From: Sphaeroforma sirkka
Taxonomy: Eukaryota; Opisthokonta; Ichthyosporea; Ichthyophonida
Length of the DNA stretch: 64,000 bases
NCBI GenBank assembly: GCA_001586965.3
Contig: LUCW03001489.1
Location: forward strand, 78,501 to 142,500
Reading direction: 5' to 3'
Shown: positions 12,018 through 23,879 of the stretch, piece after piece
How positions within the stretch are numbered: the first letter of the stretch is position 1
Layout of the letters: each line of letters begins with the position of its first letter
Made by a program: the position numbers and the translations under genes
The notes under the pieces: model-generated
What the model was told of the DNA's origin: nothing
The model's database searches: none
What the model saw: the letters and a program-made list of their open reading frames with translations, nothing else

Positions 12018-12629
12018 TGATGAAGGTGTGACGTGATGAATACCTACCCAGGCCATGCGTAGTAAACGAGCGGTAGCCCCATTTTTTCACCCAGATTTTC
12101 CTTGATCGTTGTTCAGTCGTATACCTTGGAAACTAGTGGCGTCCTGGTTTAAAGGGACAGGTGCTGTCAGTATCGAACCACAAAGAGTGCTGGGATTAGA
12201 TATCGTTGAAACTCAGAGATAGATTTCGATGCGCTGCTGATGTGGCTTCGTGTAGCGTTCTATCCACCCATACACACTTCTGCTACACAGCCGACATGCT
12301 CAGGCGAACGTACTACTGTATATATTCTCCGAATTCAATAGCGTCTATCGTAGCCATATCTCGTGTGTGTCACGTACATATATGTTTGAAATCCACAGGC
12401 ACTCAATACGGTATTCAAAGACAAAGAACGGATTTGTCAATTTAGCAAGGTGCTCAAAAGCTCCACTTTTTTTTTCCCTACGAGCTATTTGCTACTGTAT
12501 ACCTTTACCCTGCTCCTTAATCTGCTTCTAAGTATACTGTAACTCAACCTTACCAGGTTGTTGGTCTGGGCCATAAAGTTCTTCCTAATATCTGACCGGC
12601 TAACTTTTACCTACCACCCTCTGTTGCAG

Positions 12630-12764
12630 ATACTGAAAGTCGGTGTACAGTGCCTCTTCGCACTCACAGTCGTTGCCGGGTTGGCCTGGTGCTACTTCCA
12701 GAAGGACATTTCGCAGGAGACTGCCTATGCAATGTCTCAACTGGGCTCGGAGAAAGAGGACTGA
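12630..12764 (+). CDS. Terminal exon of a small membrane protein, unknown
   Basis: The exon follows a good 3' splice site (CCACCCTCTGTTGCAG) and reads ILKVGVQCLFALTVVAGLAW, then CYFQKDISQETAYAMSQLGS, ending with EKED and TGA. One hydrophobic segment of about 20 residues (VQCLFALTVVAGLAWCYF) looks like a C-terminal transmembrane helix, followed by a short acidic tail. I do not recognise the family, and upstream exons were not identified with confidence. The sequence between 12017 and 12629 holds nothing else I can name. Confidence 0.5.
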   Translation: MLKVGVQCLFALTVVAGLAWCYFQKDISQETAYAMSQLGSEKED

Positions 12765-12801
12765 TTGGCCTATAGGCAGGACTAACAAACCTGGATTTGT
12801 A

Positions 12802-13247
12802 TGCTGTTTCGATACAGTGTTGTTTTGGTTTATCAGTGGTTGTTGGGTGTGCTGGTTGCTCCGTGTGCCCATACCCGTGAGTTGAAGTCTGCAGATGAAA
12901 CTCTATGAGTATTTTAGTATTCACCGCTTGTGGTAGCTACTGCGGCGGTAGCGTACGAGTTAAACCGGCGTTCACGTTGGTCTTGATTAGTGGTTGAATG
13001 CTCTTACGTTGTCGTATTGAAAGCTCTGTTTCGATACAGTGTTGTTTTGGTTTATCAGTGGTTGTTGGGTGTGCTGGTTGCTCCCGTGCCCATACCCGTG
13101 AGTTGAAGTCTGCAGATGAAACTCTATGAGTATTTTAGTATTCACCGCTTGTGGTAGCTACTGCGGCGGTAGCGTACGAGTTAAACCGGCGTTCACGTTG
13201 GTCTTGATTAGTGGTTGAATGCTCTTACGTTGTCGTATTGAAAGCTC
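12802..13247. repeat. 222-bp direct tandem duplication
   Basis: The block starting CTGTTTCGATACAGTGTTG is repeated at a period of 222 bp with very few differences. Each copy ends in one unit of the 23-bp minisatellite that expands downstream. Confidence 0.9.
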
Positions 13248-13980
13248 TTGCGCTGTCGTATTGAATGCTTGTACGTTATCGTATTGAATAACTCTTACGG
13301 TGTCGTATTGAATGTTCGTACGTTGTCGTATTGAATATTGAATACTCTTACGCTGTCGTATTGAATGCTCATACGTTGTCGTATTAAATGCTCGTACGTT
13401 GTCGTATTAAATGCTCGTACGTTGTCGTATTGAATGCTCGTACGTTGTCTTATTGTATGCTCGTACGTTGTCGTATTGAATGCTCTTACGGTGTCGTATT
13501 GAATGCTCTTACGTTATCGTATTATATGCTCGTACGTTGTCGTATTGAATATTGAATGCTCTTACGTTGTCGTATTGAATGCTCATACGTTGTCGTATTG
13601 AATGCTCTTACGGTGTCGTATTGAATGCTCTTACGTTATCGTATTATATGCTCGTACGTTGTCGTATTGAATATTGAATGCTCTTACGTTGTCGTATTGA
13701 ATGCTCATACGTTGTCGTATTGAATGCTTACGTTGTCGTATTGAATGCTCGTATGTTGTCGTATTGAATGCTCATATGTTGTCGTATTGAATGCTCGTAC
13801 GTTGTCGTATTGAATACTCGTACGTTGTCGTATTGAATGCTCGTACGCTGTCGTATTGAATGCTCGTACGTTGTCGTATTGAATGCTCGTACGCTGTCGT
13901 ATTGAATGCTCGTACGTTGTCATATTGAATGCTCGTTCGTTGTCGTATTGAATGCTCGTACGTTGTCGTATACGATACAT
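13220..13980. repeat. 23-bp minisatellite, about 32 units
   Basis: The unit is GTTGTCGTATTGAATGCTCGTAC and variants. Because 3 x 23 is 69 bases, all frames stay open and give an artificial 23-residue protein repeat. A higher-order unit of 122 bp (five units plus a 7-bp GAATATT insertion) is duplicated within 13470-13715. Confidence 0.95.
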
Positions 13981-14487
13981 ATGCCGATACCGGCGGATTG
14001 CGTGGACTGCTTACTACCTGCGTAGTCGCGTGGCTCTGTATCATTCGCGGTTCTTTGTTGGTGCATCGTTGAAGAAAGAACTTTTTTTTTGTTGCGCAAA
14101 AGGATTGTTCACACCAGACTTAATGGGCCGAGGCTGTAATTTTGGCCTACTTACCCACTTCCTTTAGTGAAGCCATGTAGGTACATATGCAGCGTGTATA
14201 TTTTCCTTCGTTGCCTAGCAACTCTGGGCATATAGTGCGTGCTGAAATCGGTCGTCTATTGACGGAAATACACTTCATCATAGAGACTTCATGCTGGTAA
14301 AGTAGGCTGGCCGCATCAACATGCAGAAATTCATATTAACTTTCGCCCCCATATGTCATGTGTCATATCATATCATAGGCAGGCATAGACTAGGCAGTCG
14401 GAAAGCCATTCAATACACTTCAGCACTCGCGCATCAGCATGAGGAAAAACATGCACGAAGCTGCGCTGAAGCCTACGAACACCGATG

Positions 14488-14711
14488 TTAGCGGTATGAT
14501 ACGATGGACAGTGTGGGCCAATAGCGATGATACCATGTACAGTGTGGATCAATAGCGATGATACTATGTACAGTGTGGACCACATAGCGGTGATACCATG
14601 TGCAGTGTGTACCTACAGCAATGATACTATGTACAGTGTGGACCAATAGCGATGATACTATATACAGTGTGTACCAATAGCTATGATACCATATGCAGTG
14701 TGGATCAATAG
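14488..14711. repeat. 31-bp minisatellite, 7 units
   Basis: Units of the form GATGATACTATGTACAGTGT followed by GGACCAATAGC repeat seven times with point differences. Confidence 0.92.
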
Positions 14712-14999
14712 CGCAGTCTCCTCTTATATTGGAGTGTTGTTTGGTGCCACAATGTGTATGCGAGCGATTAGGATGCTTCACAAACCATGTTATTGTGCCT
14801 CTTTGTCTATCAACTCAGCTTGTGTCCCGAAGGATATCAACCGTCTCGCACACACAATTAGTTGCCCAGCCAGATATACTCAGCCTAGTGATCAAGTAGG
14901 ATAGTGATAGAATCTTGTACGCAGTGATCTCATCAGGAGTCTCATTTCTTCATAGGTGGCATTAGCTATACCGTCTACGGTTCATTACAATCGCTTGCA

Positions 15000-15164
15000 T
15001 GTCTCAACAATCATATTCTATACTTTCAATACTTATTTTCTATCCCTTTCACAATCATATAATATCCTTTTATCAATCGTATTTCATTCTTTTGCTAATC
15101 ATATTCTATTCTTTTCACAATTATATTATATATCCTTAACAATCAAAATTATATCCCTTTACAG
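15000..15164 (+). repeat. Degenerate pyrimidine-rich repeat before a 3' splice site
   Basis: Units of about 30 bp (TTTCACAATCATATTCTAT) are reiterated about five times and end in ATCCCTTTACAG, which looks like the 3' splice site of the next exon. Confidence 0.6.
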
Positions 15165-15285
15165 AACTTCGTAGAGCTGAAGATAGCGCGCACCAAATCG
15201 CAGACAGCAATGGTGCCAGTGCACGGGAGGAACCTATGCTCGGGAAAGTGACGAAGTTTGTGGACTCTAATTTGTCTATAGTCAG
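15165..15285 (+). CDS. Probable exon of the unknown gene at 15-24 kb
   Basis: The exon lies between CCCTTTACAG and the donor CAG|GTATTG. In the open frame it reads LRRAEDSAHQIADSNGASA and continues to LGKVTKFVDSNLSIV. Its end phase does not match the start of the next solid exon (16766), so a further exon must lie between (15.3-16.7 kb, where a 130-codon open frame at 16056-16448 is a candidate) or one border is wrong. Confidence 0.4.
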
Positions 15286-16161
15286 GTATTGTCATCTGAG
15301 TGGACCTCTACACACCGGTTCTTTAATTGACGTATTCGTTTCTAGACACAATGTATCTATTCCTGTAGTCAAACATATAAATAGCAATCCAGAAGCTGCT
15401 TCAACAGTGCATAGTTGTGTACGCGTTACTCATCGGATTGATCGAGAGTTTGTTTTTTGGGAGGGTTTCGTTTTGTTAGGTAGTATATTTCGAGTATTAT
15501 AGAAGGTATGTATACGTGGTAGGAGTCTCCATCTAATATGTGTGTAGTGCTTAGAAGCCAGATGAAATTGAGCCACGGACAATTGCGGATGGTCTATCCT
15601 AATTGATGTCTAGACGTTTTCTTACCACTACTGACCGATATATGTGTATTGACTACGCAGAGATATCTCAGTGACGTTGTGCATACTTGGTACAAACACT
15701 TCTAAATCCATGTGAATCTCACCTTATAACACTTACTAAAGTTCTCCATACTTTACCAACCACATTGGTAGCCCATACACAACCCTATAACCCAATCGCC
15801 AACCGCAGGCCCACCAATTGTCTGACTGCTGTCGTATTCATTGCATGCACACACCAGGGTGTCCATCTGGACGTGCATGGCCATAGGCGTGGCTCTGATA
15901 TTCAATAGCTTGGGTATGTGTTTGCTCTCTACCTACACGGCACGGATTGGAGTCTGTGTGCGTTTGTTTCTCTAGACTTGGTTAGTGCCATACCATCTTA
16001 ATTATTGACACTGTCAAGTGTCAGTGTCAGTATGGACAGTGTCAGTTGTTACTGAGTGTTGGTTGCCCCATGGTTTCGATTGGACGTTCCATGCCTACAT
16101 GCGTGTTCCAAACCATCCAAATCTAGTCGAATCAGAGTCCTTATTTATTACCGTGGTGTGT

Positions 16162-16201
16162 ATGAGAGCTATCTCCGGCTCCATTCGGAGATAACTCTCA
16201 T
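16162..16201. repeat. Perfect-looking hairpin (16-bp arms)
   Basis: ATGAGAGCTATCTCCG and CGGAGATAACTCTCAT are inverted repeats with one mismatch, separated by 8 bases. It lies within the intron or possible exon at 16.06-16.45 kb. Confidence 0.75.
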
Positions 16202-16765
16202 GCTACAATCACACCTTGACAGCCACAAGACTATGGAGCTGTCGGTATATGCGCCGTATCACCTGCGATTGCTATTGTCCTTGGGGCGGGTTAGGCGCAT
16301 GCAGCGTCCGGTCCCCTGTACTGTCTCACCGGTGCATCGCTGTACAGATTATGATGTGCGTAATCGAATGCTCGAGGTGAAGCTCCCAGGCAGCAAGTCG
16401 GAGTGTGTTGTGACATATATGCAACTGCTAGCTGCGAACCTGTGTTGATGTGCTTCTAGGGCGTATCGCGTTTCTCAGGCGTTCGAAGTGAGTGGCTATG
16501 AGAAACGTATATGTGGGGGGATGGTTAACTAGTAGCTAAGAGAAACGTTTTTGTGGGGATGGCTAAATATTCTGTGAATATTAGTGAACCCTTCCAGCGT
16601 ACTCAACTCGTATACTTTGCGACCCCAGAGCATAGCCAGCAGATATAAAACGGTCTAAGAAACAACAACATAAGAACCTCCTTATCCTATACAGTTGGTT
16701 TGTTGTATTATAGGCCGTCCTGACTACTTTGTATTGATTTCGGTATGTGTTTGTCCACTGCCCAG

Positions 16766-19700
16766 GGGCCCACATCAAGTACACGCGTGCGGAAGACGTC
16801 CCCGCAGGCGAGTACGAACGCCGTTCAAAGTTTCGCGGTGTCGTGGTCGGCGCCTCACTGCAGCACCTGGTGCCAGCCAAGCCAACGGATAGCCCGGCTG
16901 AAGGTATTGGTAGAGCGTGGGTAGGTATTGAATGTGTACGCATAGTGTATATGCACAAGTTCAGTATCCCTTGGTTAGAGTTGCAGGTGTGTCTATTTCT
17001 ACGCACGGGCAAAATAACATACGGGCGTGATCCATGTAGAGAGAGTGTGGAGTAAGCAATGCACTAGTACCCAGTAAATTTTATTCCCAGCACCATGTCA
17101 CCTGGCGCCAATGGTGTTTGTGTAGACCATTGAGGAGTTCAATGATAGATATTAAATACCGTCAGTGCATGCATTGTGTATATGTGCTAGCCCCATATCC
17201 CTTCGGGTGCGATGAAGGTAGAAGTAAAGTAGTTAGTGTATCTATATGCTTCGTATGTATATATACTGTCATATATACCCGTCACAATACAATGTCACCC
17301 GTCGCTTCTGGCGCATTTGCGGCCCACCGAGGAATTAGTCGGTAGACTGGTTGTGGCGTATGTCTTTACATTGGGTGCTTGCCCGGCCAGTTATCCTACT
17401 ATTGAGTGTGAAGAATATAGGTACAGTGAACCATGTATTTGCGCATATGAGATACACGCACCGGGCGTTTCTGGAGCCTTCGTAGAACATTTGAGGAAAT
17501 AATTGGTAGATTGCTAGAATTTGCAGTATACGTAATGTGTATATGCCCAGTCAAGTTACCCCATCAAGAATGATATAGAAAGGCATAGTAAACTATGTAT
17601 CTGTACCTCTGATGTACAAGTATGTTATATATATATATATATATATATATATTCGTAACTGTCAGACACCAAAAGCATCTTGCAGTCGAACCCACGGGAG
17701 CCAGGTCATTTGTAAATGTGTGTCTTATTCAGTATGGACCTTAGATATACACCTGCGCCACACCACAATCTTGTCATCATTTATATCACACCTTTTGCCA
17801 GATCCTCAACACGGCGAGAAATAACATAGCATCAGTATGCTCAGGCAACTACCATAGAATGTATAGAATCCACTGCATATGCCCTACCCCACAGCCCGAT
17901 TCAGTCTTCATGCTCATCTATTTCATCTATATTCTACGGCTTGTTACCACTTTCAGGAGATAAAGCATCTGCGTCCACCGCGCCAAACAAGAACCACCAT
18001 ACCGTGTCTGGCGAAGCTTTTCATCAAACAGTACCTGTGCTGTGGGTAGAGCACACCCCGTGGGCATGGAGGCTGATGGGGGCCATGCGCAGAATCATTG
18101 GACGACGACCACACACGATAAACACTGGTACGACTTACCCCTTATCGGAGAGGCACCCCTCCCCTCCCCTTACACTCAGATTTGTGTAGAGACATATGCT
18201 AAATAAAATGGGTTAGTATATAGTTACTGTTCATGGTTGGATTGTACGCAGGTGTATGTGGATGTGGATGTGGATGTGGATGTGTGATATGTGTCTTCGC
18301 AAGTTATAACGCTGTGTACGATAAACATATACATTACACACATTTATAATCAGGGACGGACTCATATCTACAAACATGAACGATAGCCCTACCTTACACA
18401 AACCTGTTTTATATACACTTACATAAACTTATACGTTTGCACGCATCTATAAACAGGGACCGACAGTCCTCGACACGGGGTAGCCATTGTACCGATGGGG
18501 ATAGAGCCACATGTGACGGGAGGCACCTCCCAATGGCTGCGAGACAATGTGGTGGACCGTTCAGTGACGGTCAGTCTGATATCGCCACACAAATTCATCG
18601 GTACGCATTGCTAGTATGCGCTTGTAGTGTGGTTTAGAGTAATGTGGTTTAAAATAATGTGGGTTAGAGCGGTGTGGTTTAGAGTAGGGTGGTTGAAAGT
18701 AGTGGGGTTTAGTGCTAGAGGTGTGGTGTAGTATTGCAGACGCTGTGAGAGCTAGCGCGTGCGTGTTCTGTGGAGAGGTGTCTGTGTTCTTCTAGTTAGT
18801 GGCACACGTAGGACAAATCCTAGATAAATCTAAAACACTATAACCCTAATACCTTTAACGTACACCTATACCAAAATATGCTATGCATACACATCGACAA
18901 TACCCTTTACGTACACCTATACTAAACTATGCTATGTGTACACATCGACAATACCCTTAACGTACACTTATACTAAACTATGCTATGCGTACTTATTAAC
19001 AATGAGAAAAGAAGCGGCTTACAAGGTCAGTAGTCGGTCCCACCGTCTCCAACAGACGACTGTCGGCCATTTATAGCACAGAGTTGTGTTATTGGTGTGT
19101 ATCAGGGCAGCCGCAGCACAGCCAATGGAATGATAACAAGTCTACTACAACTTCACATTGGATCAATTTGCTGAAGAGCTAGTTAATATATCGCGCGCAT
19201 ATAGTAACGTCATGTGTTCATGCAATTTACCCTTTTTTAATATCTGATTTTGAATTGGGCGGTGTATTTCTAAATTTTGGATTGGGTGATGGGCTTGTGT
19301 TACTAACGTGATAGACCAGGGCCATATCAGAAGTATAATCGTGGTGAAGAAGCATCTTGTAAACATATATGGCTATATGTATAAGTGTCTTGTAAGATAT
19401 ACATGGCTATATATATAACCGTCTTGTAAGATGTACATGTATATATGTATAACCATTTTGTAAGATATATATGGGCATATGTACAAGTATATTGTAAGAT
19501 ATACATGGTTATATCTATAAGCACCTTGCAGGATACATGCAAGCTCACGAGGTGGTGGCGAGACTTTAGGTCAGGGCAAGGACATTGAAAATTAATTTCA
19601 GCCCTAATTACTGATAAAACGTAAAATCCAATCCGTATGGGTGATTAGACCCAGTCCAGGCCTATGCTTCACACTCGTACCGTCCTATCCCACACCTACC

Positions 19701-20430
19701 GCGTGATTGACACCTGCACTACGCAATTCACAGACAAGGGCACCAGCGTTGATCACGACCCTTCGCCTGTCCCCGGCACCAAGCCGCCAGAGATCAGCGA
19801 TACAGCCCACGCTACCAAACGCTTCGTACAAGCACCCCCCACATGTGCCATTGCGTCGGTTACCTACACACCGAAGTCCATGCTCAGCCTCCTGCGGCCG
19901 AGGAAGAATGTGTCCTGGGAGCTGTTGCGCAATGGGCTGGGGACGGCTATCAACACGGTACCGGTCGCATCCCAGGCAAGGTGTGTGTATATCCATATGT
20001 GCCTGCGTCTGTGCGGAGATAGGCTCATGCGTATGCCTGTATGTGCACGTATATGTGTCGTGCTGTTTGTTTATGGTGTCTGTGTGCGCGAGTATCTGTG
20101 TGTAAACGTCGTATATTGAGTCACTCCGCTACGGGTGTGGATCTGCTAATAATTCTGTGCCTAATACATTGAATGCAAGGTATGTGCGTTTATGTTTGCC
20201 TGTGTCAGTGCAGACCCAAGGGGATCAGTACGTATGCTTGTGCACGCATATATGTCATGTTACACTTTTATGTGTCTCTGTGTGTTCGAACACGTTGAGT
20301 GTATATATTCTGGGTTGCTAAGCAACTGATTTGCGATCGCTTTCAATACAGCACACCAAAGTATGTACATCCACTATGTGCAGAGACGGGCGTATGTGTA
20401 TGCGTATTTATATGCGTATGTATGTGTATA

Positions 20431-20497
<67 letters not shown>

Positions 20498-20698
20498 GTG
20501 CATGTGTATGTGTGTGTATGTGTATGTGTATGTGCATGTATGTGTATGTGTATGTGTATGTGTATGTGTGTGTGTGTGTACGTGTATATATAAGTGTATG
20601 TGTATGTGTATTTGTATGTGTGTTTGTTGTGTATGTGTATGTGTATTTTTATGTATATGTGTACGTATATGTATTGTAAAAATGTGTATGTGTATGTA

Positions 20699-20737
<39 letters not shown>

Positions 20738-21266
20738 ATGTGTGTGCATGTGTATGTGTGTCAGATTTAAGAATCTAGAATGCAAACAGCTACCTTCTAC
20801 TCCCCACTTCTCAGTGTGAATTCACGACCCAGCCGTTTCGTGATTGAGTGTATCAGCTACGATGCACTGGCCCAAAACCAGATCACAGTCGTGTGCTATA
20901 TTTAGTTAATAATAGCCAGAATATATTTATGTTCTATTCATAGAGCTAATGATCAGATTTTTTTTTTTTTGCTATATACAGAGTCGATGCTGACCAGAAC
21001 ATAGATGTGTGCTATATTTAGAGTCAGTGACAACCAAAACATAGATGTGTGATATAGATCAAACGTAACCCTGATGCCAATCAATTACCTTGTACTGCCC
21101 TCCTCTCAGCTCGGATGCAAGCACCAGCCGTTTTGTGACTGAGTGTATCCGCCACGAGATGTTAGCCCAGAAGCAGATGAGAGGCATGTGGGCCAACCCG
21201 CAGTCACCGAATTATACGGAGAATCTCTTATCTGCCGCTTCCAGTGCCCAACACAGCGTCAGACAG
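16766..21266 (+). CDS. Unrecognised multi-exon gene, core of five exons
   Basis: Five exons join with matching phases and no stop: 16766-16903, 17957-18127, 18457-18600, 19734-19980 and 21110-21266. Each is flanked by AG and GT (donors GAAG|GTATTG, ACTG|GTACGA, ATCG|GTACGC, CAAG|GTGTGT, CAG|GTGCAG). The first three introns are phase 1, the fourth is phase 2 and the last exon ends in phase 0. The exons give about 285 residues in all. Recognisable stretches are EYERRSKFRGVVVGASLQHL in exon 1, HQTVPVLWVEHTPWAWRLMG in exon 2, GVAIVPMGIEPHVTGGTSQW in exon 3, and SRFVTECIRHEMLAQKQMRG in the last. The exons are GC-richer than their introns. I see no transmembrane segment, signal peptide or known motif and do not recognise the family. 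Start and end of the gene are uncertain. Confidence 0.65.
16890..17550. repeat. Diverged tandem array of about 180-bp units in an intron
   Basis: Blocks near 16907, 17133, 17330 and 17490 share the pattern GAGGAATTAGTCGGTAGA, then GTGTATATG..., then CCC...TATCC. They resemble the 3' edge of the exon ending at 16903 with its donor. Confidence 0.45.
17624..17652. repeat. (TA)n microsatellite
   Basis: A pure TA run inside an intron. Confidence 0.9.
18608..18725. repeat. 15-bp minisatellite GTGTGGTTTAGAGTA
   Basis: About seven imperfect units directly follow a donor site in an intron. Confidence 0.75.
18828..18995. repeat. About 55-bp tandem repeat, 3 units
   Basis: Units contain ACGTACACCTATACTAAACT followed by ATGCTATGCGTACACATCGA, repeated three times in the intron. 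Confidence 0.8.
19360..19545. repeat. 34-bp minisatellite, about 5 units
   Basis: Units of the form CTTGTAAGATATACATGGCT followed by ATATGTATAAG repeat in the intron before the 19734 exon. Confidence 0.85.
20392..20762. repeat. (GTATGT)n microsatellite
   Basis: Long hexamer array. The open frames it creates on both strands are artefacts. Confidence 0.95.
20790..20890 (+). pseudogene. Decayed duplicate of the exon at 21110
   Basis: The sequence TACCTTCTACTCCCCACTTCTCAG plus the following bases matches the 3' splice site and first 75 bases of the real exon 295 bp downstream. It reads SRFVIECISYDALAQNQI against SRFVTECIRHEMLAQKQM. It soon runs into a stop, so it is a ghost exon with an intact AG. 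Confidence 0.7.
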
Positions 21267-22439
21267 GTGCAGTTGAATGTGTGGGTTGTCTGTGCAACCG
21301 TTTGAAGGCTTTGTCAGGTGTACTGTGACTCTGTCGGCCCAAAATAGAAGGGGTTTGCGTTTATAGATATATTTTGGTTTTATTATAGACATATTTAGGT
21401 GTTGCAGGTGGACTGCTTGCCGTATACATTGTGTCGGTATTAACGTCTGAGAGGTGTCTTCCTAAGACCTATTCGAATGATTGGTTTGCTACTTGTATTC
21501 GCGGTGTCGGCACGACGTTGTGTCAAACAGACGTGTGCGTGTGTGCGTGTTGTCTGTTGAGTGTTTGAATGCATAGTTGCTTGCTTGTTACAGTTGTTGT
21601 GGAGACCGTACAAACAAAGCACCCAGTAGGCGTGTGACCCCCCCCCTGTCAGTCTATGCAGCATATTATCTGAGTGCATCTCATATATCGAATAGGATGT
21701 ATTGTGTGGGAATATCTTCTTCTACCGTGGTTTGGCAGCTTGCTTATAGTCCATGCTTTATCGGAGGCACTCTTTCTGTTTAGGACGGCTTGCATAAAGG
21801 GTTGTCCAGTCTTTCTCTCTGAGTGTCACGTGTCTGTAGTACTAATTATTCAGTATCTAGACCGGTGTATTCTTAGAGAGTAAATGTTGCCGACATGTAT
21901 ATGCGCACTTCAATATCAACAGAAGCTTTTGCACGTCAGTTGGGTTCGTTAACCTGCTCTGTGGTACACACGCGTATGAAGCCATCACTTCATACATACA
22001 CATCTACAGCTTCTAGGAGTGATATTGTTTCAAGTTGTCGTCGATGATTGCAATAAATTCATAGTTCATTGGTGGTGTATCTTCTTTCTAACAGGTCATG
22101 ACAAAACCAGCCTGGTGGAACCGAGTAAAGCAAATACTTCGGCGTTAGCTGTACAGCTGTTTGTGCAAAGACATATTTAGTTTGTGGTCCAACAGACATA
22201 AACGGCATACTACGCCTGCGGTTGAAGCATCTCTTTGTGTATCTCTGTATCACAAAAACTTCAAAGATTGAATTGGAACGGAAATAAACATTATCATACG
22301 ACACACTCGAAAATCTAGACGACCGTCACGCACACCTACTTCATATGAGCACATCCAGCCCATTTGGCCCTCACCTGTGCTAGATCCATCAGTTGTGGCT
22401 GTGCTGCTCAACAAGTTTTTAAGAACACTGAATTTATGT

Positions 22440-22680
<241 letters not shown>

Positions 22681-22701
22681 ATGATCACGCCCCACCTATA
22701 G

Positions 22702-22838
22702 GTAGGGTTCCGTTCATCAACCCGGCAGGTAACCTTCCTACCATCAAAGTAAAGATACTTGATCGCGTTATGGACTTTAGACCTGCGATAGGTGTTCTGC
22801 CAGATTTAGGTTCGAGATCTCCTTCTAGTGCTCCCGAG
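22702..22838 (+). CDS. Possible late exon of the unknown gene
   Basis: An open frame reads VPFINPAGNLPTIKVKILDR, then VMDFRPAIGVLPDLGSRSPS, and ends at CCCGAG|GTGTGT. Its start needs a preceding phase-1 exon, which does not fit the phase-0 end at 21266, so one exon between is missing or this belongs to another transcript. The stretch 21267-22440 otherwise shows only a minus-strand anonymous frame at 22059-22304. Confidence 0.4.
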
Positions 22839-23599
22839 GTGTGTCAGTGGTTAAAGTGTTATTGTCACTTTACAAAAATAAATTACAGTTTCAGGTCACA
22901 AATTCGACTGGCAAGTGCCTCAGTTACAGAAGCACTCGCAGGGGTAGATAGATTTCCCTGGATCAAAACATACGTGGGGGCAACGGCTGTTGTGCTTCAC
23001 CATCCTATTCAATACATCCATCAGGTGCCAGCGATAGGTCGAAGATATGTTTCTCTCGTTGCAATGGATATCCCCCTCCCCCTCCCTCTCCCTTGATTTT
23101 ATAATTAGTGACTCAAATTCGACGCACATGTATTCCATATGCAATTCTAAAACCCACCATCGGTCAACTACCGTATTCGGATCGCGGATGTTGCATCTGG
23201 TGGTCATGTGAGTGTGAATGGAGTATGTATCCCCCTGCGTCGGAAAACAGAACTGTATCATTAAAGGTGATATGTATTTAGTGTATTCTGTTGGTATCCT
23301 AGCAGAACACTAGATACTCCCACCGAACCCATAACGTATTCTAGAGGCAACTATAGGCTGTTGCTCTGCAACTCGAGAACTTATACGGCACACATGACAT
23401 TGGAATCTCCAGGTCCTTCAAAGATATGCAATATCTAAGGGTCTTTGGGATTAATTGTATTGTCTTTCGTACTGTCTCGTGGGCACACACGATCTAAATT
23501 GAGTGCGCTGACAATCTGTACATGTGTACTAAATATCTTCACATGGTTTGTAGTGGGGATTTGCTTGTGCAAAAAGTCTCATAATTGATACTATTTTAG

Positions 23600-23682
23600 G
23601 TCGCACTGATCCGGTAACCAGGCCACGCTTGTCTGAGGTGTCTGGTCAACTATTTAAATTGGCAACGCATTTGGCGTGGTGA
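23600..23682 (+). CDS. Possible terminal exon of the unknown gene
   Basis: After CTATTTTAG the frame reads RTDPVTRPRLSEVSGQLFKL followed by ATHLAW and TGA. It would be a plausible C-terminal exon. The phase link to 22838 is not settled. Confidence 0.35.
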
Positions 23683-23879
23683 ACGCATTTGCACCGGTGA
23701 GACAGTTGTTGCCAAACCTATTGGCTAAAGTATTTTACAACAACGTGAAAACACACACACCTCTGGGCGACTAGGCTGTTACCGCTTGTGCAACTCTCCA
23801 CGGGGTTCCTTCAAGACCCATAGAACTATTACTCGATCCGCTGCGAGGGTAACTGATTGGCATCTGGTCACGTGGGATT

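Noticed and set aside
13220-13980. CRISPR-like array
   Set aside because: Repeats are contiguous with no unique spacers, and the DNA is eukaryotic.
13705-14044. Apparent repeat protein (EHSIRQRTSIQYDNVRAFNT)
   Set aside because: It is the 23-bp minisatellite read through. Three units make 23 codons, so it is periodic by arithmetic.
20331-20819. Long open frames of Met-Cys-Val-Tyr repeats on both strands
   Set aside because: They are translations of the GTATGT hexamer microsatellite.
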